From Streptomyces sp. NBC_00568 (GTDB taxonomy: Bacteria > Actinomycetota > Actinomycetes > Streptomycetales > Streptomycetaceae): DNA of 64,000 nt. Below the pieces are notes generated by a model that saw only the letters and a program-made list of their open reading frames with translations, did not search any database and was not told where the DNA came from. Every line of letters starts with the position of its first letter. Position 1 is the stretch's first letter. Both the position numbers and the translations under genes were made by a program. This document shows positions 1-8,098 of the stretch, piece by piece. Location: positions 7,352,788-7,416,787 of the forward strand of contig NZ_JAPENW010000001.1 of NCBI RefSeq assembly GCF_026341855.1. The letters run 5' to 3'.

Positions 1-586
1 CTGCGAGGCGCTCGCTGCTCATGGTGGCGCGGTCGATTTCGATGAACGCGCGCAGTTTTCGGCGTTGTTGGCCTTCGTTGAGGGTGTAGTGCATGACGGC
101 GTCGGCGATGACGCGTTCGCGCTCGCTGAGCGGGTGGGCCACTTCGGGGGTCCAGTCGAGGTGGCCGTGTTCGTCGCCGCGTCGGCGGGCGTCGCGGACG
201 AACGTGAGGTGAGCCCGGACCGCGGTGAGGGTGTGCGGGATCTTCAGTGATGCGGCGGTTGCCGAGGTGATCGGGTAGGGCGGCCGGCCGCGCAGAGCCG
301 GCCAGTTGCGGGTCAGACGTGCGCCGTCGGGGGTGAGGTACCAGGCGCGGGTGCGGTTCGAACGGGGCAGCACCGTGTAGCCGATCAGGCCGTGTGTGCG
401 CAGTCTGTTGAGCGGTTGGGAGATGGCCTGCCGGGTCGCGTGGGGGCGCAGCAGGAGGCGGAGTTGGCCGGTGGTGGCCATGCGGTGCTGGGCGAGTGCG
501 GCCAGAAGCTGGTGGGGCAGCGGTTCGATGGGACTGGGCGTGAAGGGGGGCGGCTCTGGCCGGGCCGGGGGAGAGGTGCTGGTCAT
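1..586 (-). CDS. Replication-relaxation family protein (partial, cut by window edge)
   Basis: The ATG at 586-584 overlaps the TGA of the upstream coupling-protein gene (ATGA), and the frame stays open to base 1, giving about 195 residues with the C-terminus missing. The N-terminus is proline-rich. It is followed by a winged-helix fold (HQLLAALAQHRMATTGQLR, then LNRLRTHGLIGYTVLPRSN and WYLTPDGARLT) and then the TAVRAHLTFVRDARRRGDE segment typical of Replic_Relax proteins. These small DNA-binding proteins accompany actinobacterial conjugative and mobilisable elements and are thought to act in plasmid DNA processing or copy control. Translational coupling to the VirD4-like ATPase supports a role in DNA transfer. 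The family call is good; the molecular function is inferred. Confidence 0.75.
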   Translation of the reverse strand, partial: MTSTSPPARPEPPPFTPSPIEPLPHQLLAALAQHRMATTGQLRLLLRPHATRQAISQPLNRLRTHGLIGYTVLPRSNRTRAWYLTPDGARLTRNWPALRGRPPYPITSATAASLKIPHTLTAVRAHLTFVRDARRRGDEHGHLDWTPEVAHPLSERERVIADAVMHYTLNEGQQRRKLRAFIEIDRATMSSERLA

Positions 587-3216
587 TGGTACCCCTTGCT
601 TGTGTCCGGGCGTGAGGACGGTGCTGGTGCGGAGGTGTGCTGCGCGAGGAAGGCGGTAACGCGGTCGAGTTGGCCGGCCGCGTGGGTGGTGAGCTGGTGC
701 AGCGGACGGGTGCCTGCGGTGGTGCGGGCGGCATGTTCGAGGGCGGCGACGTTGCCGGGGCGGGCGAGTTCGGCGAAGACGTCGTCGAGGTGGGGGCCCT
801 GCAGACGCAGGGGGCCGATGCGGCGGCCGTGGACGGTCAGCGTGGCGTAGTGCTCGTATCGGTTGAGGGCGGCGACCTGGTCGGGGCTGGGCTTGTCGCC
901 CCACTCGGCGGTGATCGCGGAGATGGCGGTCCGAGATCCGGCGGTGGTCGCGAGGGTGGAGGCGTTCTGTGTCAGCGACATCCGCACGGGGCCGGGCAGC
1001 CGGGCCAGCAGCTGGGTCATCCCGTGGACGTGCGCCTTGTATTTACGGAAGTCCTCGAACATGGCAGCGATGGTCTCGGGAGCGGCGCCGGTCAGGGTGA
1101 TCAGTTCATCGAAGTAGGGCCGGAAGGGCAGTCGTTGATCCTCGGGGGTGTCGCGGCGGGAGCGCACGGCACGCAGCAGGTCGCGGGCGAGCAGGGCGGT
1201 CAGGAGCCGGTCGGTGGGCCCGTTGCCGGCCGGGCACACCCACACGATCATGCGGTGGTCCATGGCCGCGCGGATGTTGTAGACGCCGCGGGGCTGGCCG
1301 AGGAAGGCGCGGGTGACGGGGTTGGCGGCGAGGCGGGCCAGCGGGTTGAGGACGACGCCGAAGGCGTCGGCGGGGAAGGTGGGGAAGACGCTCTGCCACC
1401 AGGAACGGGTCTCCTCATCGAGCCGGTCGGCGGTGGCGGACAGGGCCGCGGTGCGAAAGGCGGGTTCGGTGAGCAGGGACCGCACCTGGAAGAGCGTGGC
1501 CTGGTCCTCGGAGCGGCCAGCCCTGCAGGCGGCCTGGTTGACGGCGGTGAGGACGGACAGGGCCGCGGTCAGGAGGGTGAGGGCGCGGGGTGCGGTGGCG
1601 TCCTCCCAGCCCAGTGCGGCGGCGAAGGCGTCGGTGACCGCCTCGACGACTTCGTGCGCGGCGGGGCCCTGGTACATGTCGAGCGGGTTCCAGGAACTGA
1701 TCTGGGGCGTGGGGCCGACAGTGTTGAGGTCGATCAGCGCGATGCGGTCCATGAGAGGGGCGTGGGCGAGGAACGGTGCGGCGCGCGGCCAGGAGTCGCG
1801 GTGCGGGTCGAGGAACAGCAGCCCGCCGCCGGCGTGTGCCCAGCCGATCGCCTGCGCGAGGGCGCGTTCGGTCTTCCCGCCGCCTGCCTTGCCGACCGCG
1901 CACTCGAAGAGGGTCTCTGCGGCATAGGTGGCGACCAGGCGGCGACGGCCGTCCGGTGCGCGGTGGATGCCCTGCAGCAGCAGGGCGGGGTTGCCGAACT
2001 CGAAGGTCGGCAGCTCGGGGGCCAGCAGCGGCAGCCGGCAGTGCAGGGTCGGGGGCTTGAGGAGTCCGGTGAGTTCCTCCAACCGCACCCAGTTCGGGCG
2101 GGGCGGCTGGCAGTGTCCGTGCCTCCAGCGGCGTTCGAAAGCCTGGCGGCTGGGCCACCGGTCGGCGCCCAGCCGCCAGGGACCGATCCGCAGGCCGCGC
2201 ATCGCCCAGCGGGAATGGCCGCCGAACACATCGAGTGCGGCCTGGAGTTGTCCGAGGCGAGCCTCGGGCCGCCCGTGGATATGGGACGCACAGGTGACGA
2301 GGAGCTGTACCCGCACCAGCTGGTCGTCATGGGCGAGTTTGCCCAGTGCCTCGGCGGGATCGATCCGGCGCGGCACCGGCGGCATCACCAGACGGCGCCC
2401 CTGCGACGCTGGCCGGTGCTGCGGGTCAAGAAGCTGCAGCAGTTGGTGGCCCAGCGAGTCTTCGATGCCTGCGGCATCCCGGCGAATCCAGCGGACAGCA
2501 CGCTGGGCTTCACGGCGCTCGGAGCGGCGTGCGGCCTGCAGCAGATGGAGCCGCCGTGCCCGCAGCACCCATTTCGGGGCCCGCTGGATGTCCAGACGGA
2601 TTTCGGCGAGGTCGCCGAGGTCGGCGCGCAGATCGCAGACCGCGTCGACGAGGGGCTGCAGCGGGTCGGGTTCCAGGGGCACCTCCCGCAGCGGGGCGAT
2701 CGGCTTGCCGCGCAGGATGAACTCGGCCCGCACGGTGTGCTTGCGCGGTTCGTCGGTAATCGGCCGGGCCCGGGTGACGGTGACGTCGGGGCCGAACGGC
2801 GTGATGGACAGCAGCCGTTCGCCGCCGACCGGTCCCTCGATGCGGTAACGCAGAGGGCTGGAGCCGTCGGCGCGCAGCCGGATCTGCACGGCCTTGGTGC
2901 GGCGGGGCGCCCACCAGGGCATGCTGGTGGAGGCGCGGGCAAGCTGGACTCCGCGGCGGAAGATCTCCTCCAGGCCCGGGTCGAAGTGCCGGGCCGCCTC
3001 GAGTTCGAGCGCCATACGCTCGGCGGAGGCCTTCACCGCAAGGCGCCGCACCACGACTTCGCCCACGCACCAGAGCACACCGGCAGCCGGCAGGATCAGA
3101 TACCAGTGCTGGGCCACCCACAAAGCGGCGCCCGCGGCATGGGTGGACAGACTGATGACGTGGCCGCCTGCGGTCGGGTGTGCCGGGCCGGTCAGATGGG
3201 GCGCTGCGGAGTCCAC
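583..3216 (-). CDS. VirD4/TraG-like coupling ATPase
   Basis: 877 aa from a GTG at 3216. I chose this start because GGGAGGATCC lies just upstream and the sequence before it is a shadow of the neighbouring gene; it overlaps that gene's stop by 25 bases. There is an N-terminal membrane segment (WYLILPAAGVLWCVGEVVV), then a Walker A loop (VGKAGGGKTERAL, about residue 440), FLDPHRD, and a C-terminal motor half with FDELITLTG (about residue 700) followed by KYKAHVHGMTQLLARL, which resembles TraM-recognition/TraG domains. The role expected is an inner-membrane ATPase that delivers the relaxosome or DNA to the transfer channel. Its position in one operon with VirB4-like and TcpC-like genes supports a coupling-protein assignment. 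Confidence 0.8.
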   Translation of the reverse strand: MDSAAPHLTGPAHPTAGGHVISLSTHAAGAALWVAQHWYLILPAAGVLWCVGEVVVRRLAVKASAERMALELEAARHFDPGLEEIFRRGVQLARASTSMPWWAPRRTKAVQIRLRADGSSPLRYRIEGPVGGERLLSITPFGPDVTVTRARPITDEPRKHTVRAEFILRGKPIAPLREVPLEPDPLQPLVDAVCDLRADLGDLAEIRLDIQRAPKWVLRARRLHLLQAARRSERREAQRAVRWIRRDAAGIEDSLGHQLLQLLDPQHRPASQGRRLVMPPVPRRIDPAEALGKLAHDDQLVRVQLLVTCASHIHGRPEARLGQLQAALDVFGGHSRWAMRGLRIGPWRLGADRWPSRQAFERRWRHGHCQPPRPNWVRLEELTGLLKPPTLHCRLPLLAPELPTFEFGNPALLLQGIHRAPDGRRRLVATYAAETLFECAVGKAGGGKTERALAQAIGWAHAGGGLLFLDPHRDSWPRAAPFLAHAPLMDRIALIDLNTVGPTPQISSWNPLDMYQGPAAHEVVEAVTDAFAAALGWEDATAPRALTLLTAALSVLTAVNQAACRAGRSEDQATLFQVRSLLTEPAFRTAALSATADRLDEETRSWWQSVFPTFPADAFGVVLNPLARLAANPVTRAFLGQPRGVYNIRAAMDHRMIVWVCPAGNGPTDRLLTALLARDLLRAVRSRRDTPEDQRLPFRPYFDELITLTGAAPETIAAMFEDFRKYKAHVHGMTQLLARLPGPVRMSLTQNASTLATTAGSRTAISAITAEWGDKPSPDQVAALNRYEHYATLTVHGRRIGPLRLQGPHLDDVFAELARPGNVAALEHAARTTAGTRPLHQLTTHAAGQLDRVTAFLAQHTSAPAPSSRPDTSKGYQ

Positions 3217-3839
3217 GTGGATCCTCCCTTGAAGGTGGTACGGGTGAAGTGCCAGTCGGTGATGCGCCGGTCGGTGTAGGTGCCGCCGCGGTCCGTGCCC
3301 GCCCACACCAGGTGCACTACCGCCTTGTCCGGGCTGCCGTCGCTGCGGGCGATGGCGGCCTGGATGCGGAAACCAGCGGTGGCGAATGCCGGTGCGATCG
3401 CCTGGTCCGGGTTCCTGAAGAGGGCCGGCCACGTGGTGCGGCCGATGCCGGTGGCGTCTGCGCGCAGCAGGCCGCGGCCTGCTGCGAGGAGCTTGTGCGC
3501 GTCGGCGTCGGCAAGGTCGGCGGGCCAGGCGTCCTCCAGCGACTTCTGGATGGCGGCATCGCCGGCTGCGCCCTCACCGTGCGGTGGCAGCGCGGACGCG
3601 CCGACCGTTTCCGCTGGCGTGGAGGCCGTGACTGACGCGGGCGCAGGCGCCCCGGTCTGCGAAGAGCGGCTGCCGGGAAGGGTTGCCGAGGCAGTCGACG
3701 TGGACACGGCCGTCCGCGGTGTCGCGGTTGCAGGTGCGCTCGGCGCATGCGGCACCGTCAGCAGGATTACCCCGGCCACCGCCAGGACCACGGTGGCGAT
3801 CAGCAGCAGGTGCGGCGAGCGCGCCGGGGGCATGGTCAT
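3192..3839 (-). CDS. Membrane-anchored hypothetical protein of the transfer operon
   Basis: 215 aa. The ATG at 3839 overlaps the TGA of the upstream wall-hydrolase gene. One N-terminal transmembrane helix (LLLIATVVLAVAGVILLTV, about residues 11-29) is followed by a Ser/Thr/Pro/Ala-rich linker. The folded C-terminal domain (about residues 90-215) contains DAWPADLADADAHKLLAAG and VVHLVWAGTDRGGTYTDRR. The topology is that of a bitopic protein with an outside domain. I do not recognise the domain. The length and layout would suit a VirB8- or TrbF-like scaffold accessory, but a TcpC-like protein already fills that role in this operon, so function is left open. Confidence 0.7.
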   Translation of the reverse strand: MTMPPARSPHLLLIATVVLAVAGVILLTVPHAPSAPATATPRTAVSTSTASATLPGSRSSQTGAPAPASVTASTPAETVGASALPPHGEGAAGDAAIQKSLEDAWPADLADADAHKLLAAGRGLLRADATGIGRTTWPALFRNPDQAIAPAFATAGFRIQAAIARSDGSPDKAVVHLVWAGTDRGGTYTDRRITDWHFTRTTFKGGSTWTPQRPI

Positions 3840-4987
3840 AGCAGCCGGGCCCCTCCCGCGTATCCCGGCATGGCGTTGACCGCGTCCAGGCGGACAACGG
3901 TGTCCGGGCGGGCGGCGTTGACCATCTGTCCGCTGCCCAGGTAGATCCCGACGTGATAGATCGTCGCGTCGCGGCCGGGGGCGTCGGCGTAGAAGACGAG
4001 GTCGCCGGGCTTGAGCGCGCCGGTGTCAAGGCTTGTGGGGATTCGTCGGCCGACCCTGGCCTGGGCGGCGGCGGTGCGCGGCAGGCTGATACCGGCCTGG
4101 GCGTACGCGTACGCGGTCAGTCCCGAGCAGTCGAAGCCCTTGATGTTCGCGCCGTTCTTGCCGCTGGGGGAGCAGCAGAAGCCGTAGGACTTCCCCTGGG
4201 TGTTGCCGCCGCCCCACGAGTAGGGCACGCCCCGCTGGGAGAGCGCCGCCTCGATGACGGTGCGGACCTTCCCGGACACGTTCTTCAGGTCCGGGTCCTT
4301 CGCGGCTGCCGTGTACTGATCGATCCAGCCCAGCACATTGGCGACGTATTCGTTTGAGTGGTTGTACTGGAGGATCGCGGCCTTGAGCGGAGCCTGCTGG
4401 GCCAGGTCGCGTCCGGTGCCGCACAGGTAGACGGCGGCGCCGAGGGCGGCGTCGTCGGCGTTGTGCGGGTCGGCTCTCCTGTCGCCGTTCGCGTCCTTCC
4501 CGATGCCCGCCCAGGTGGAGGGTAAGAACTGGAACGGGCCGACGGCACGCTCGCCGTTCGCGGTGCCGTCCCACTTGCCGCCATCGGTGTCCGGGAAGGT
4601 TGTGGTGTTGCCGCCCGCCCCGGAGCCGTTGAGGAGGACCCCGTAGATGCGCGGACGGATGTCGCCGCCTGCGGCGATGCTCCGGCCCACGGCGTGGTTG
4701 GACTCCACCTTCGCGATACCGGCCAGGATCGGCCAGCGCATGCCCCGGCACTTCGGTACGTACTTCCCGACCTGCTGGACCGCCTTCTTGTAGGCGGTCA
4801 GCATCCGTGCAGGGATGTCGGCGACACTGCCGCCCTCGGCGATTCCACCGTCGCCCTGTACGCCCGTCTTCAGCGCGACGTACGCGCTGATCGCGTTCCC
4901 TACCGGCGCGGCACAGCACACGGCAGCGAACAGCAGTAGCGCCACCATGCAACCCCACCGCCGGAAGCGGTGCCCGGGCGTTCTCAC
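3836..4987 (-). CDS. Bifunctional lytic transglycosylase / NlpC-P60 peptidase
   Basis: 383 aa with an N-terminal signal or anchor (MVALLLFAAVCCAAPVG). Residues of about 80-225 form a lysozyme-like transglycosylase domain: AKVESNHAVG holds the probable catalytic Glu95, with GPFQFLPSTW and ILQYNHSNEYV further on. Residues of about 245-383 form an NlpC/P60 domain: PYSWGGGN, the catalytic Cys in GFDCSGLTAYAY, GDLVFY, and the His in YHVGIYLG. Such two-domain enzymes (VirB1/Tcp-type hydrolases) open peptidoglycan for the conjugation channel in Gram-positive elements. It overlaps the genes on both sides by 4 bases. Confidence 0.9.
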   Translation of the reverse strand: MRTPGHRFRRWGCMVALLLFAAVCCAAPVGNAISAYVALKTGVQGDGGIAEGGSVADIPARMLTAYKKAVQQVGKYVPKCRGMRWPILAGIAKVESNHAVGRSIAAGGDIRPRIYGVLLNGSGAGGNTTTFPDTDGGKWDGTANGERAVGPFQFLPSTWAGIGKDANGDRRADPHNADDAALGAAVYLCGTGRDLAQQAPLKAAILQYNHSNEYVANVLGWIDQYTAAAKDPDLKNVSGKVRTVIEAALSQRGVPYSWGGGNTQGKSYGFCCSPSGKNGANIKGFDCSGLTAYAYAQAGISLPRTAAAQARVGRRIPTSLDTGALKPGDLVFYADAPGRDATIYHVGIYLGSGQMVNAARPDTVVRLDAVNAMPGYAGGARLL

Positions 4988-7740
4988 GTGTCCTCACCGT
5001 CCTCGGGCGGCCGTGGCTGGTTCTGCTTCGGGCGCCGGCGTTCGGCTTGGGGGGCGGTCCGCCGCATGAGCTCCTGCCACTGGGCCGCCGCCTCGTCGCG
5101 TGTACTGCTACGTGGGCTCCCGAGGCCGGGAAGAGCCGACCCCTGCGGTCGGCTGCGCATCGGAGGTCGTGGTGTGCTGCCTCCTCGCGGTGGCGCCGGG
5201 GCAGGCTGCGGTGCCGCGGTGCTACCGGCTCCGGAGACTGGAGCACGGGTCGGTGCGGAAGGCGGGACGGTGCTGCCCGGGGATCGGCCGGACCTGGCAG
5301 GCGGTGTCGGGGCAGGCGGGCGGGTGGTCGCGGTTGGCGGCGTCGCGGTCGGGGATGTTGCGGTCGGTAGGCGACGGTCGGCGAACGGACCGGGCCCGCC
5401 TCTGTCATCGGTGTGTTCCCGCAGGACCCGGGAGACGTGACGACCCGTGTCCGCCCAAGCGTGACCGTCCTCGCGGACGGTGTTGCCCCACACCCGTACC
5501 TGCTGTCGGGCGTCCTGCGCGTACTGCGATCCGCCCGAGCGGGCCCGGCGGACGTTGGCCGGGAGACCGACTGTGGCCCCGTATGCGGTGCGGCCGCCCC
5601 GGTGCAGGATGCGGTAGCCCCGAAAGCGCACGAGCCGGTTGTGGGCGCGTGTGGAGAGCAGGGTGCGGTCGGTGTTCTGGTCGTGCAGTGGCTGATCGGA
5701 GCGGCGGTCGATGATTTGGCCGTGCTGGTCGCGGTAGCGGTCGGGCGGACCGCCGGGACGGCGCGGGCCCCCGCTTCCGGGACCGCTGCCCGGGCCGCCG
5801 GGAGGGCCCGGGGTGTTCGGGTCGCCGTCAGCCGTGGGCTTGCGCCATTTGGCCAACTGCTCCGGGTCGGGCCGTCGGCCGATCAGCAGCCAGTGGGCGC
5901 CCTTCACGCCGAGCCGTGCCCCGGCCCCGCTCACGGCGGCCGCCGTGAGCGGGGCCAGCCCGCGCCTGGCTTCGGCACTGGCGTCGGCGAACATGCGGCC
6001 GGTGTCCACCGGCATACCCGTCCCGTCGACCAGCGACGTCAGCGCGCCCATCAGTCGCTGCCGGGTGCCGAGCAGCCCGAAACGGCCGCCCCCGCCTCCG
6101 GTGAAGGCACGTAGCCCGCCGTAACCACCCAGAGCGGCGGGTGAGTTCAACGCGAGCGCGGCGCCGAGTTCGGAGGTGTCGCCGGGCAGGTGCGTGCCGC
6201 CGACCTTGGCATAGCGCATCCGCATCGCCATGCGCCGGCCGAAGGAGGTGATGCCGGTCAGTAGCCTGCGGTGTCCGGCCGCTCCGGCGACGGCCAGCAC
6301 ATCGATCAGCAAGATCCGTTCGACCATCAGGTCGGGGCCGTTGGTGATGGTGGCGTCCACGGCGATACCGAAGAAGGGGACGAAGGCGCAGACGCCGACG
6401 AGCGTCAGCACGGAAATGCCCCAGACCGACAGCCACTTCCACACGCTCTGGCGGGCCGGTCCGGGCAGCATGCCCGCGATGAACGTGACGCCGCCCGCGG
6501 CCGCGGCGGCCGCGCAGATGCCCTGGGTGCCGAGCAGCACGATGGCGCAGGACAGCAGCATGCCGCAGACGAACAGCGCAGCGACCAGCAGGAGTGCGGC
6601 GCCGCCGACCCGCCACCAGGTCGGCTTCTCTGCGTAGGCGGCGCACGAGGTGCCGACCGGTCCGGCCTTCTTCATGTCGGCGAGGAAGGCGGCAAACTCC
6701 TGGTCCTCATCGCTGACGACCGGGCTTGCGGTATCCAACAGCTGCCCGCCCGGCGTCAGTTCGGGCAGTTTGCTGCCGGCAGGCTGGTCGCTGTTGTCGC
6801 GCTGGCACCATCGTTTGCCCGGGCCCTTGACCAGGCTGCAGGGATCGTCTTTGTCATCCTTGTTGGCACCGGCCTTGTAGCCGCCGGTGACCCACTTCAG
6901 ATGGACGGCGTAGGCCTGGCGGTCGCCCCTCCTGGCCGGGTCGAGGACGCGCCCGTACTGCAGCAGCATGTACGGCTTGACGATCAGCGCGTTCGTGATC
7001 GAGTCCTGGATGGGGCGGGCCACCTCGGCGGCAGAGACCGGGCCTTCGCCTTCACGCTCCAGGCATTTGATCTCGGCGTTGCCGGCCAGGCCGTCGCAGG
7101 GCCCCATGCTGGCGAGCTTGCCGCCCCAGTCATAGGAGTTGACGGACTGCTGCGCGACCTCGGCGGCCACCTGCTGGGACTGTCCCAGCGGCCCGTCCTG
7201 GGTGAGCAGATAGTCGGGGCGGACGAACGTGGAGGCGGCGAACGCCGCGATCAGCAGGGTCAGGAAGATTTCGCCCAGGCCGCGGCCCACCTTGCCGCGC
7301 ACGATCATGAATCCGGCGAACACGAACGCCCAGGCCAGCAACAGCCCCTTCAGCCCGAGCGTGTCGACGACCACCTGGCCGTAGGCGTCGGCGACCTTCT
7401 GGGCCGGACGGATCAGGATTTTCAGCAGCGGGAACCGGAACGCCAGCTCGATCGCCCACCCCGCCAGCCCGACCAGCAGCCGGATCAGCGTGAACAGACC
7501 CGACAGCGCGAAGGCCAGGGCCTGCGTCTTGAAGGCGACGATGAAGCCGCCCGAAGCGTTCAGCTCGTACCCGTTGATCGCCACCCCCTCGGACGAGGTG
7601 ATGTTCAGCGGGGACAGCAGGTCACCGCTCTCGCTGCTGCTCGCCGCGTAGACGACCTGGCTGTTCACCAGCACGAACACACCGGTGAGCAGCAGAACGA
7701 AGCCGGCGGAGCGCAGGGTTGTGCGGTCTGGACGGACCAT
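4984..7740 (-). CDS. TrbL/VirB6-like polytopic membrane protein
   Basis: 918 aa from the ATG at 7740, one base after the upstream stop and with AAAGGCGG upstream; an in-frame ATG 48 bases earlier lies inside the previous gene. A signal-like helix (GFVLLLTGVFVLVNSQVVYA) is followed by several transmembrane stretches (FALSGLFTLIRLLVGLAGW, GLLLAWAFVFAGFMIV, GAALLLVAALFVCGMLLS and more up to about residue 510). The cytoplasmic or outer C-terminal tail of about 350 residues becomes extremely Pro/Arg/Gly-rich. This design matches actinobacterial TrbL/VirB6-type channel components. The assignment rests on topology and operon position rather than a sharp motif. Confidence 0.75.
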   Translation of the reverse strand: MVRPDRTTLRSAGFVLLLTGVFVLVNSQVVYAASSSESGDLLSPLNITSSEGVAINGYELNASGGFIVAFKTQALAFALSGLFTLIRLLVGLAGWAIELAFRFPLLKILIRPAQKVADAYGQVVVDTLGLKGLLLAWAFVFAGFMIVRGKVGRGLGEIFLTLLIAAFAASTFVRPDYLLTQDGPLGQSQQVAAEVAQQSVNSYDWGGKLASMGPCDGLAGNAEIKCLEREGEGPVSAAEVARPIQDSITNALIVKPYMLLQYGRVLDPARRGDRQAYAVHLKWVTGGYKAGANKDDKDDPCSLVKGPGKRWCQRDNSDQPAGSKLPELTPGGQLLDTASPVVSDEDQEFAAFLADMKKAGPVGTSCAAYAEKPTWWRVGGAALLLVAALFVCGMLLSCAIVLLGTQGICAAAAAAGGVTFIAGMLPGPARQSVWKWLSVWGISVLTLVGVCAFVPFFGIAVDATITNGPDLMVERILLIDVLAVAGAAGHRRLLTGITSFGRRMAMRMRYAKVGGTHLPGDTSELGAALALNSPAALGGYGGLRAFTGGGGGRFGLLGTRQRLMGALTSLVDGTGMPVDTGRMFADASAEARRGLAPLTAAAVSGAGARLGVKGAHWLLIGRRPDPEQLAKWRKPTADGDPNTPGPPGGPGSGPGSGGPRRPGGPPDRYRDQHGQIIDRRSDQPLHDQNTDRTLLSTRAHNRLVRFRGYRILHRGGRTAYGATVGLPANVRRARSGGSQYAQDARQQVRVWGNTVREDGHAWADTGRHVSRVLREHTDDRGGPGPFADRRLPTATSPTATPPTATTRPPAPTPPARSGRSPGSTVPPSAPTRAPVSGAGSTAAPQPAPAPPRGGSTPRPPMRSRPQGSALPGLGSPRSSTRDEAAAQWQELMRRTAPQAERRRPKQNQPRPPEDGEDT

Positions 7741-7741
7741 C

Positions 7742-8098
7742 TCAGCGCCGCCTTTGCCCAGCAGCGCTCCGGCGCCGCCCCATCGCAAGGACGGCCAGGC
7801 CCGCTCCGGTCGGCACCAGCCGCCAGGCTGCTCCGGCGGTGTGACGGGGCGCGAGGGAGGCGGAGTTCATGGCGTCGCGCCGGCTGTACGCCTTGGCCGG
7901 TCCGACGATGAGAGCGCAGGGGGCCGCGTGTACCGGGCCGGTGTCGGAGGCGCAGGCCTGCCCGGCACGCGGCCACCACGTCTCCGGCAGGCTCAGTGCG
8001 ACGGACAGGCCGGGCACACGGGCGGCAGCCGCCAGCACGGCGAGGATGCGTGCGGCCGTACGGAGTTGCCGGGCGCGGTCCCAGGATGCAGAGATCAT
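7742..8098 (-). CDS. Small hypothetical protein in the transfer operon
   Basis: 118 aa; the ATG overlaps the TGA of the VirB4-like gene (ATGA at 8095-8098), and its stop lies one base before the TrbL-like start. Two mildly hydrophobic stretches (ARILAVLAAAARVPGLSVAL and TAGAAWRLVPTGAGLAVLAM) suggest a small membrane or secreted protein. Two cysteines (QACASDTGPVHAAPCALI) could pair outside the cell. No family recognised; support comes from tight coupling on both sides. Confidence 0.6.
   Translation of the reverse strand: MISASWDRARQLRTAARILAVLAAAARVPGLSVALSLPETWWPRAGQACASDTGPVHAAPCALIVGPAKAYSRRDAMNSASLAPRHTAGAAWRLVPTGAGLAVLAMGRRRSAAGQRRR

Noticed and set aside
637..3279. An 880-aa plus-strand open frame
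   Set aside because: It is a high-GC shadow of the VirD4-like gene on the other strand; the product is Gly/Arg/Glu low-complexity without motifs.
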